Positions 52,545-64,000 of a DNA stretch of 64,000 bases are shown piece by piece (within the stretch, counting starts at the first letter, position 1; every line of letters starts with the position of its first letter). The position numbers and the translations under genes are program-made. Origin of the DNA: Urechis unicinctus (taxonomy: Eukaryota > Annelida > Polychaeta > Xenopneusta > Urechidae). The stretch lies in assembly GCA_034190875.2 (NCBI GenBank), contig CM067344.1, positions 31,617,008 to 31,681,007 on the forward strand, written 5' to 3'. Under the pieces are notes generated by a model that was not told where the DNA came from, searched no databases, and saw only the letters and a list, made by a program, of their open reading frames with translations.

Positions 52545-53147
52545 TTCAAAGCAAGGAGGCTGTGTCCATGAAAGAAACTATTGAAAACACTGTAGATAAT
52601 CTAGGCAAATCAATCGCGTATAGTGTCGGTCGGTACAACTTTGAATTAAATGGAGGTAAAGGACTACGGGGAATGCCTGTGAAGTCTTAAACTTCTGCAG
52701 GAGGCGATTGTAGTTGAAGGTCCAGTTTGGAGGTGGATGCTGTGGATGAGGTTATTACTCTATCAACTATTGATAGGGCTGCGGGAAATGACGACGGACT
52801 TGGAGTGTGGTGGATTTCTTTGGGTTCTTAGACAGATGATCTGCCAATCCACTTAAGCACACTTTATGTCCACTTCGATCAAGTCCTGTTAATGTTATCC
52901 TTGTATTTATTAGACGCCAATAAAAACGACCATCTATGGAGCTTAACAGAGAGGGACGGATCCAGATATGATAAGAAAGCCTATGTAGTGGAAAAATCTG
53001 GTAATGATATGACTGGAGACTCAAGACAAGCGAGAAAATAACATCTGTCTAAGGGATGCTGCCAATAAACAGTATGCTGATCTCCAGAAAGTAAAGACCG
53101 TCAGAGAATCTTTAAGGAAGCCCATACTTCCCATGCTGTGGGTTTAA
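52545..53147 (+). pseudogene. Coding-like remnant between two TA microsatellites
   Basis: From an ATG at 52568 one frame runs to the TAA at 53039 with three internal stops (52688, 52715, 52829), about 157 codons where nine or ten stops would be expected. It continues in the next frame from 53037 to a TAA at 53145, suggesting one frameshift. The translation is protein-like and soluble, for example MKETIENTVDNLGKSIAYS and RDAANKQYADLQKVKTV. There is no recognisable domain. A minus-strand frame at 52767-53024 overlaps and is probably its shadow. Likely a decayed gene of a mobile or virus-like element; function unknown. Confidence 0.45.
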
Positions 53148-53498
53148 GAATAAAGGGGCACTATGTATGCGTGTAAGTTATCGATAAGTGCTCTAGAAAT
53201 TGATCTCGGGTGTGCCATGTTATCGGGGTGTGTGCTTGACAAAATGACCGAGTAGTTGTCAGTTCTATAATTAATTGAAATGATATGCCGGAGCTTTATT
53301 GAACAATGCCAAATGATCAACCTTTTGTTGCAAATCTTTTTACTAACCCATTCATTTGGAGAAATGTGTTGCATCGCCTAGGTAGTAGTGTACATGCGGC
53401 ATCTACAACCGATTACATCTTTTCAGTGTAGGGACCATTGTGCGGAAGAAAAGTCTCTTAGTCTACCCAACTTACCCCACAAAAGCACGCATCACTTT
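53148..53498. other. No recognisable feature
   Basis: Unique sequence before the next microsatellite; the 76-codon minus frame at 53144-53374 is of chance length. Confidence 0.4.
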
Positions 53499-53730
<232 letters not shown>

Positions 53731-54247
53731 ATTATGTTTCCACTTTCTAGAACGCGACTTAGAATAAAACACATTTCACTTAGCAACGATGTAGGTTGTC
53801 GGTAGCTTCGTTAAGAGACTTTATTTGCAATACAAAACATTCTATGTTGTTAAATATTAACCCTCGGAAACCTTCACAAACAAAACAGGGCAAAATTCAT
53901 CCACACTCACGGCTTTAGAACCGAACATGGAGATAATTATTCTTTATGTAGACCGATTACAACATCCATATCCCTTTTGATGTCACATATGTCTTGTATA
54001 TTGCTAAGTTGGTATGACATATGGTCAGCTGAATGACTTGTATTGTCTTTGCATCTATACTGACCTATACGGACCAAGAGCTTCGTCATCTTCCATGGTA
54101 CCATTATCAAGATTTTGTTTCTTTTTTTTAGCCAATGACATTGTCTTATATTATTTTTGATTACCATATATGCTTCCTATAAAATGAATTACGAAACAAT
54201 TCAGAAACTTGCATCTATTTTACCAAGATTAAGCCGTCTTTTAACAG

Positions 54248-54400
<153 letters not shown>

Positions 54401-54538
54401 TAAGTTGATTTGCATCGGTCATCAGCAGCAGTGCTGCATATGAAACTGTGCTGAGTGGACTAGAGTAACAGAAATGCCCCTATTCTCATCGGTTCTTACT
54501 GTGCTGTGAGTCGAGCGATTGTAATAAACTAGTCTTAA

Positions 54539-55166
54539 GGCGCTGTTGGCCGTGAGTTTCATCATTGCTGCAGCAATTCAATTTCGCTGAGTTATGAGCG
54601 TGTCATTACATTGTTTGCTATCCCCGTGAACATGATTATGGTGCTCTTGAAATCTCGGAACGTGGTCTTTCACTCGCCGATACTCACGAGTTAAAACCTT
54701 ATCGGTGTGTTATTGCAGGCTTACCCTTTTACCCGACTTGGAAAACTAATATATTTAGTTATATGTGTTGATTGCAATAAAACGTCGGTATCGACTCAAT
54801 ATATTGCCCTGAGGCAGACATTGCATTGTCTACAGACGTGAGCTCATCCTGCCGATCGCGATCAATCCAATTTGATGCATTAGCTTAACGGCGATCGATT
54901 ATGACTGTACTGTATGCATTCCTGTTGACCTGCGTCACATATGGTCTGGATTGCCTCTTCCGAATATTAAGCGTATTTATTACTAACGTGTCGGCTCTAT
55001 CAGTGGCGACAGCGCTAAGCCATGCATTATGATATGGTCCAATGCAAGCAAAGTTATGTATATTGATCCAAAATACTTACTCTTTCGAGGCAGTACTCCA
55101 CGTGAGTCAAATAAGTTTGTTCTGTACTCACCTATATCCGCTGCTGCAATGTGTCATGTTGAATAA
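54539..55166 (+). pseudogene. Coding-like remnant, unidentified
   Basis: Frame 54539-54839 has one internal stop (TAA 54692) in 100 codons and includes a hydrophobic run, LFAIPVNMIMVLL. Frame 54894-55164 has one internal stop (TAA 54984) in 90 codons, with soluble composition such as DPKYLLFRGSTPRESNKF. GC is higher than the flanks. The two parts are in different frames, so at least one indel is needed if they are one gene. The hydrophobic run resembles a first membrane segment, but I cannot assign a family. Confidence 0.35.
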
Positions 55167-56752
<1,586 letters not shown>

Positions 56753-57199
56753 TTATAACATCACAATCAAATATCAAAAAGAGTCACGGAGCCATTATCT
56801 TAGTGCCATAGCCAAGAACATAAAATGCTGTAATACACAGGGAAAGTTATACCTTCAGAAATAACTGAAAACTACAGAACACAGAAATGTTTGTTCTACA
56901 CCTTTGGAGTAAAGCTAAATAAACCAAATTACCTGTGACTGCCATTCATTGAATGGCAGCATTTATATTTGTGTCAATGTAAGATTGAACTGAAATACAA
57001 ACAACGTAAGTGATTTCCAGATTTTATTATAAAATGATACAGGCACACTTACTATGTAAGAGATAGTCCTTTTTGAGTACACCTAATCTGTTGAAAACTT
57101 TCGTATTGAAGCTTACAATAGAGCATCAAAGCAGTTGTTGCAATAGCAAGCCCAGTTCGTAATTTTTCTCTTACTTTGCATTTGTTTTTATAGAAGTTA

Positions 57200-57380
57200 A
57201 CGCCTTATTACTTCAATACTAAATGTGTCAACCGAAGCAGCTACCACCATAGACGATGCCCTGATTTTTCCTCAGCTACAACAACCCTCATTCTACCCTG
57301 AATTTTGGCAACCATCTGTTCGACTTCGTTACAATTACCTCCCATCGCACACTCTTCTCAATGTGCAAGGCCGCGCTTAG
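57200..57380 (+). pseudogene. Short coding-like stretch
   Basis: About 58 open codons of Pro/Gln/Tyr-rich, protein-like sequence, for example LIFPQLQQPSFYPEFWQP, ending in TAG at 57378. Too short to exceed chance by length; kept only for its composition and locally raised GC. Unrecognised. Confidence 0.2.
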
Positions 57381-60300
57381 CATCCTTGGTTACATATGTC
57401 GCTTCGCTTAAGTATTACTTCATTGATCATATAACCTACAGATATTTGCATACACGTTCCGCATGCAATCAAACAAACGTTTGTACATCATATGAGTAAC
57501 AAGCCTTTAACATCTTCACTCGTGGCGTCCTGATATATATACACAATCCAACGAATATTCAAGAAGCATCTGAAATTATTGCAACCCGAACACTAGCGAT
57601 GTATCTACGTATCGACACACAAAACGTAATGACCTATTCGAGTCATACCTTGTCAACATTCGGATTTTCTTGGTCTGTTAGAATAATCATATCTGTTGAT
57701 GAATACTGTTATATCAATACTTTAACGAAGCAACCAATATAAAGCTTAAAGAGCACCGAGGTTATACGAATACTGCACTGTACATTATTTTCCCCCAAAG
57801 CATATGCGTTTAGTGCATAGTTATGCAATTGTATCGCTGAAGGTTTACTGTGTTCTTCACTTACATGTTGTCGATACCCTTATGTGTTCGTTCCTATGGA
57901 ATGCTCATTGGTTTGAAGGTCCAGTCACTCGGCCTGCTTTGACAATACTAAATACCTCGGCAAATTTACTATATTTGTGTAGCTGCAATACGTGGCGGGC
58001 GATTAAATCGGGGAGCCAATTTGAACGTTGTTGGCAATGAAACATACAGTCGGATTGAAAAGGTCAATATGCTGGCTATGTTTATGGATTATGCCAAATG
58101 CCCAGATCATATCTGGAGTCGTCGATTTGAATCTAGAGTTATCATCTAAAACAATATATGGAATCAGTTCGTCACAGCCTCCAATAAAATAACAACTAAC
58201 TGGTAACACCGAATCATTCATAGACACATTTTTCGCGTGTAAAATGGTTGTATATCGGTGTATGTCGGCCGTGTGATGTTGATTTAATTGCGACTGAATG
58301 TAAATCTTTTAACCTACCTCTGATGTTCTATAACAAATTGCCGCGGTCTGATAAAGACAGGACGCAACATCCGTTAGATAAATATCAATGGATTAAGTAA
58401 AGCTTGTGTTGCCCTCATTGCCTTCTAATGCTCTCTGTTATTGCCATTTTGTATGAACTCAAGAACCTTTAAATTATCTAGGCAAATATGCAGTTGCAAG
58501 TCATGCGTATAGGCTAAGTTTGCGTCTGAATAAGAGTCCAAGCTATATGAAGCGGTAACACTCGTGGACATTACATTTGATCTTACAACGTTTACACCTC
58601 GTTGTCCGATTTTCATATCAGCAACAACCTTTGTTGTTACCTATATAGGTACATCCGCTGTCTTTATGTTCCAAACCTAATTCCGTTTTGCATCTCATCT
58701 TCTCATAACAGTTTTTTTCTATAATCGCTTGACAGTTTCAGATTTCGATAGGCAATAACATAGCGTGCGCTTATACACAGGTATATATAGGCGAAAGCTC
58801 AATACCAGCGAATGTTATGACGCACTTAATTAAGTTTTTGTACCATCAACGACACCCGCATAGGATTTGTCATGAAATAAAGATTATATTGTCAATTGCA
58901 TATCTGTTACACGTGCCGTTGACAGCACTTCCACAGAACTTTGCCTATTGCATCGGGACGCTAAACAACATTATGCAATAGGTTACAATAAATATGCTCA
59001 CATTTTATTTATTCATATTTACTTCTGCACAAGCTGGCGCGCGTTCCTGCTTAGTATCATGCTGATGTCATAATTTGGTACTTGATGTCGATGGCTAGTA
59101 TTGTATTTTGCGGCAGATTAGAGGTTTAGTGGTTGTAATTGAACATATGATTGTGGTCACCATAGGTCTTGATTCTTCTCACGGCTTGTATGTATAGTTT
59201 TCCGCTTTAGTAATGTTTCGAACAAAGGTCAGCCTGTGGGTTGTTTAATCCTGCCTCTTTTGACTTGTGTTACTGTCTAGTGAACGTGGTGCGATGTTTT
59301 GTCAATTAAGATTAATATCTTTTTACCCGTGTTTTCCTACCTGCGACTAGCCGGAGTTGTGATAAACTGCGATTGTTCACACTTTTGTCAGTGCTTTGGT
59401 TCTGTTAATATGCATTTGACTTGAACCTTTGAAGTCACGCCCAGTCCGTATGATGACTTATTTATAATAGCAAACGAGCTGTATAGATCTTTGCATCTGG
59501 TCTCTGCTGTCGTATAGATTTACCTGGCTTCTTTGTAGTTGGTAAATGCTAGCTCAATCGGTGTATATAACTATAGTGATCGTCACCTTTAATTGAGAAA
59601 ATATAGTGATTGCCGTCCACTTTCTATCATAAGGCTGACGTTAACGAGGGCGTGTTAAAGGTGATACGCTGTGGCTCAAAACAGGAGAGTTCATTGTTGT
59701 TGTATGATTAAAATGATTGTGATTGAAACACAAGTTGACAATGCATTGCATGAGTAATATTGCTCTATCAATGCCATTATCAATCCGTCAATGCCAAGTA
59801 TGGACGCACAATAAATGGGTCGATGATGATATGCAGCTCGATATTCCTTGATCATGAACTTACAAAGCGAGCGACACGCTGCGCTGTTATCCATCTAAAT
59901 AACTTGCTATTGCAACAACTGGCCGGGCTATATATTAAAATGCGACTATTTGGTAGTGCCTAGATTTAACATAAAAAGTCGATTAGTGCTGATAAGGCAA
60001 TTAAAGTTGCATTACGTTTTCACATTTGTCTCTTTGCAACGTGACTATACTGCGCTTATGGTTGTAGTGCGACTAAAAATCAATTTAGATTTACTGTAAA
60101 TAGAATATATAATGTACTATGTTACAACATCTGTCAACAGCAACATATATTTGGAAATATCAAAGAGATAATTAGCAATGCACTTCCACTCTTGAAACAA
60201 TGATTATTATGTCAAGGTCTATGTGTTAATCGCGGAAATTAGTTTAATATAAAACCTGGATTCTAGCAATCGAGCGTTTTCACTACTAAACAATGGTCTT

Positions 60301-61269
60301 CGGCACAGCAGCAACGTCAAGCAGATTAATGCTATAGAACCATAATCTTTCGTAGCACTCAGTATCGTGATAAGCATTCTTCCAGCGCTGTCAAAATTGA
60401 ACTTTGACCAAATTATTAACTGCTGTAAGAATCAGTAAACATTTGAGCCATATTAAGATCGCACAGTTTACAGATAGTTTTAGGACAATGTAATTTGATC
60501 ATGTTCAGTTCGTCACCTGTGTAAAAGGTTAGTCGTGCTGTGCCTTATATCAAATGTAGTGTTTTAATATCCTTTATATGGAATATAAAAAATGCAGTCT
60601 CTTGTTATCTAGTTCGGTGAAAGGTGTCAATACTAGTCGAGAAAAGTCCTACTTTTTAGCCTCCTTATCGTAAGCAACTTTGTAACGTATAGGCTGAAGG
60701 AAATCGTTAAATATCGTTTGATCCAACATGTATGGTGCATTGTTAGTTAAGATGACGAAACCATTCCATTTAGCTGTTGAAATAATGCCTCATCGACAGC
60801 TTGAACAAAACACGCTGCTCTGTAACCAACAATGCATTGCTCAAGCTTTTAAAAGACTTTGACACTTGTGTCTCAACCGAGCAACATAAGAGTGAATCGA
60901 TCCATCCTAGCACACAATAAGGTTGACATGAATTGTAACTATGGATCATTGAATCATAAACATAGATAAAACAGCTTGATTGATTCTAGCAAAACAATGG
61001 GTTTGACATCATTTGATTCGCGTTTGAGTAGAATTCGCAAGACTATTCAGGTAACTTGTTTAAATACAACTAAAAAGATCAGTGTGCAATGGCTGCACTT
61101 GGTGCTAATGTTATAACTTGGGAAACCTAAATGGAAACGAGAAAGAAATAACTGCTGAAATTAAGCTATCAGAGGCATTGATTTCGTAACAATTTACAGA
61201 AAATTTAACGAGCTAAAATTTTAGTATCAATTTGACATCCATATCCATGTAATTACTCACTCTACTTAA
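57381..61269. other. AT-rich sequence without a supported gene
   Basis: A 78-codon plus frame at 57804-58040 and others near 58003-58227, 58425-58616 and 59691-59963 are of chance length. A weak pair of 45-base segments, at about 60900 and 60978 (step 79), shares a CTAGC-AAACAATGGG-type block; a similar CTAGCAAAACAGTGG block occurs near 28109. Confidence 0.45.
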
Positions 61270-62009
61270 TACGCATTTGCCCATATTCTACACCTGTTGA
61301 CAGTTCGGCGGGAGTCAGGTTCGACGCTACCGACAGCTCTATCGTAATCTCCGAACTAGCCCCGGGAAACTGGGAGGTGGTCACATCTGATGAAAATGTT
61401 TCATTTATGCATCTGGAAGAACGCGAGCAGAAGGATATCTTAGAGATAGGTGCAGAAAGTAGCCCTAACTATGTGTCCTCGTTGAACAGAAGGGTGTAAC
61501 TGGGGCTTGACAAGTTAGATAGCCCGATCGGGCCAGTGGCATATTTCGCCACCCGGGATATTTTACATGTACACCCAATCATTGGTCAGCGCGTGACAAT
61601 GAATGCTAGATCACACCAATCGCGCATTGTTAGTGCTATTTGCTTTTAGACTGATCCGTAACGAATCAAACCAACAGCTTTTCACAATAAGAAACACTGC
61701 ACTCGACCCTTGTGACGCTTTTAGCTAGTGCATCCCGTCACCTTGCTCCGTACTCGACTTCCTCGTCTTCAATTATGACGATGGTTTGTACGGGCGTCAA
61801 ATGTCAACCGTCCGCTTGGTTGTGTCATGAACTGGTATATAACCGGCTTATCTAATGTCGAGTTTAACTTTATCTCAGTGATTGAATAAAATGCCGAAGT
61901 TACGGAAGCAGCATACATAATTCAAGAGGGGGTCTTTAAAATACGAGCTATCGCGATCACGACAGTTCCTCGTTTACTGGGAAGTATTGCATACCTCGCT
62001 CTTGCATAA
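61270..62009 (+). pseudogene. Decayed coding remnant of an unidentified mobile or virus-like gene
   Basis: One frame is open from at least 61270 to the TAG at 61647 with a single internal TAA at 61497, about 125 codons. The translation is clearly protein-like: acidic, with SSIVISELAPGNWEVVTS near 61340 and DSPIGPVAYFATRDILHV near 61520. Reading shifts frame around 61753-61828 (NYDDGLYGRQMSTVRL) and again at 61896-62007 (TEAAYIIQEGVFKIRAIAI). GC is distinctly above the flanks. Several indels and stops make it non-functional. The style and decay level resemble 3-933 and 5902-6727. Family not recognised; it could be cellular, but association with a large mobile or viral element is my inference. 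Confidence 0.6.
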
Positions 62010-62161
62010 AGCTTAGTAGCTTCATGATAAACGCATTGGCTCCTGTGTTGGGCTTTACGGTTACTGGTGCAGCGAAATCCCAACAAACCCTCGATAAAAG
62101 TACAGTAGGGTCATCGATGATTAACATGGCCTCAGCAAGAGGTATGTGAAAGAATACGGTT

Positions 62162-62470
62162 TTGCCAACAGTGATTCCGCATGTCGATTACACAGAAACA
62201 TCCATTTATCTTATGTTTTGTGGTGAGACTAACCGCAGATTTGGAATAGAAAGTGCTAAACATCGCAGGCTTAGACAATATGTGAGGGATTGTGGATATG
62301 ACTACTTGTTAACAAAATACCTCCATCAATTATTTATATCTATGACAAATGCAACTAATCAATCATGGCTTGTTGCACTGCATAACCGAACTAAGATTAC
62401 TTATCATATATGGTTTGATTCCATAGAAGTTTACGAAGTACAGTTGCATCATGGAAAGGTGGGAGGTTAA
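62162..62470 (+). other. 102-codon open frame of uncertain status
   Basis: The frame begins at a TTG and its first ATG is 17 codons in. It is AT-rich like the background and lies 150 bases after the decayed remnant. Several frames of this length are expected by chance in the window. I list it because of its position; I do not call it a gene. Confidence 0.15.
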
Positions 62471-63044
62471 TACTATCGTTGTCTGCCTTTTGTGACGCAT
62501 TTATAAATCTATAATGTTTGGTTTACAATATGTCATTATGGTTTCAATAGTGGGTAATATGTTTTAAATCCACACAGGTTGATATATATCACGACGAAAA
62601 CAACACAACTGCCATCTCGAATAAAGTAGATGGTTCTGCGAATAAGTGATGTAGCCACAAAACACAACACTAAGTAGAGCTTCTGACAGAAGCTTGGTAC
62701 TTTGTTTTACTTCGTAAATGAGTATGTAACTTTGTGCCTAATCATTAACAACGATTTTACATTTAAAACAAATGTTATATGTGCCCCTTTCCAATGCTTG
62801 CTTCTGCTATGTGCCAGATGACATTAACATAAATGTAAACAACAATTTTGAACAGCAATGCGACGTTTAATATAAAGATATATCGAATCTAAAACAAGAA
62901 TACGCACTGCTCCATTGCCACACCTGCCACAGCCAGATACAATTCAATTTCAGGATCAACGCTCCGACACGTGGCATTGCAATTGGCGACTTGCTAAGCA
63001 TCTCGTAGATAATCTTTGACAGGTGAATACTTGATCAGAATAGT
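62471..63044. other. No recognisable feature
   Basis: AT-rich sequence without notable frames or repeats. Confidence 0.5.
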
Positions 63045-63165
63045 TGATTATGCACACGAGTAAAGGTCTGGTGATATTATTATGGGAATCAAGTGTTTGA
63101 TTGTATTGCCTTGAGTACATTATACAATCATTGCCCTATTTAAGGGGTGGATAAAGCATTATACT
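63045..63165 (+). repeat. Small dispersed repeat, copy 3 of 4
   Basis: Partner of 28700-28840; its central part (TGATATTATTATGGGAATCA) also matches copy 4 at 63538-63620, only about 0.5 kb downstream and in the same orientation. Confidence 0.6.
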
Positions 63166-63537
63166 AAAATGTGGTTGCATAGTGATAAGTTGGGTTCGGT
63201 GATCTTTTATATATCACCAATAAATAGGTATTGTCAAGCGAACACTGAAACTTGATGGTCTCTGACGTCACATTGAGATAATGAAGATATGCCATGATTT
63301 ATGCGTTATAGCATGTATTGTAGCATAACACATGGCAGAGAATGGATGATATTATTCATCTCTTTATTCATTGTCGAGACTATATTAGTTCGTGTTGAAG
63401 ATGTGTATTAATCACCGAGGGAGAAGGGGATGAATGGACTCCAGCTCATCGATTGTTACCGTACAGCAACTGTCGACTCTCATATTATGGCTTTGAAACG
63501 ATTCATTCATCACTACAGACCCAAGAATACTGATCCA

Positions 63538-63620
63538 AAATAACTGATAGCCTCCATCAATAGAGACTGTTATAATGATATCATGGGAATCGGGTTTGCG
63601 TCTGCCTGGCCTTGAGTAAT
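63538..63620 (+). repeat. Small dispersed repeat, copy 4 of 4
   Basis: Contains TGATATCATGGGAATCGGGT followed by CTGCCTGGCCTTGAG, the clearest version of the family core. It links copy 1 (1845) with copies 2 and 3. Confidence 0.55.
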
Positions 63621-63829
63621 GCTCGCTTCAGCTTTGTGAATTTCGAAAAACACTTCCGTGTCAAAGGTTTAGGCAAAATCACATATAAATTCCATATCTA
63701 GCTTACGTAGCCTACTGACGGAAACTGCAACAGTATAGAAATAGTCAGTCGTCGGCTAGTAGTTGAAGGTAACATGCAAACCATTTCGGTGGTTTATCCA
63801 GTAACTTCTGCTTAACATTTCTTGCAATT

Positions 63830-64000
63830 CTCTCTCTCTGTCTCTTTCCCTGTTTCTCGTTCTTTGTCTGTGTCACTTTCTCTTTCTCTGTCTGTCTGTC
63901 TGTCTGTCTCTCTCTCGGTCTCATTCTCTCTTTCTCTCCCTCTTTCTTTTTCTCTCTCTTCCTCTCTTAGTTTCTTTCTTTCTCTTTCTCTATATTTATC
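63830..64000. repeat. Polypyrimidine (CT)n/(CTGT)n low-complexity tract
   Basis: Almost only C and T on the plus strand, with a CTGT run near 63888-63908 and TCTTT units. It continues to the window edge, so the true length is unknown. Confidence 0.95.

Noticed and set aside
62162..62470. 102-codon frame as a real gene
   Set aside because: About eight frames of this length are expected by chance in 64 kb of such AT-rich DNA; no motif or repeat partner.

Overview
This is an AT-rich eukaryotic window, most likely animal nuclear DNA. The reasons are long (TA)n, (CA)n, (GT)n and (CT)n microsatellites, very low gene density, many old diverged repeats, and no bacterial gene layout. The microsatellite mix and TG/CA-rich unique sequence would suit an aquatic invertebrate, but nothing here identifies the species. 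I found no complete protein gene, rRNA, tRNA or CRISPR array. Open frames up to about 130 codons exist, but in DNA this AT-rich several frames of about 100 codons are expected by chance, and the longest ones are only translated TA repeats.

Three segments stand out from the background by higher GC and by long, protein-like reading broken by stops and frameshifts: 3-933 (+), 5902-6727 (-) and 61270-62009 (+). I read them as decayed genes of an unidentified mobile or virus-like element. Weaker coding-like segments lie at 25977-26958, 36817-37347, 52545-53147, 54539-55166, 50359-50625 (-) and 57200-57380. A possible LINE endonuclease scrap lies at 44333-44554.

Much of the rest is a graveyard of ancient repeats, found by comparing the window with itself. 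A short DNA-transposon-like element with terminal inverted repeats is present as an inverted pair (13136-13826 and 37455-38283). A family of about 1 kb is present twice in direct orientation (15425-16550 and 24645-25640). Others are a pair at 19231-19470/33640-33898, a small four-copy family (1845, 28700, 63045, 63538), and local tandem duplications near 10.7, 30, 46 and 47.8 kb.

The most striking single structure is a perfect 45-bp inverted repeat with a 7-nt loop at 25741-25837. It is unmutated in a region where every other repeat pair is heavily diverged. It begins about 100 bases after one ~1 kb repeat copy and ends about 140 bases before a coding-like remnant. Microsatellites are at 1004-1567, 5299-5400, 29516-29940, 51995-52215 (a perfect TA run of about 110 units), 53499-53730, 54248-54400, 56490-56750 and 63830-64000. 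The genes do not form a working pathway; the window is best described as a repeat-rich, decayed intergenic region.
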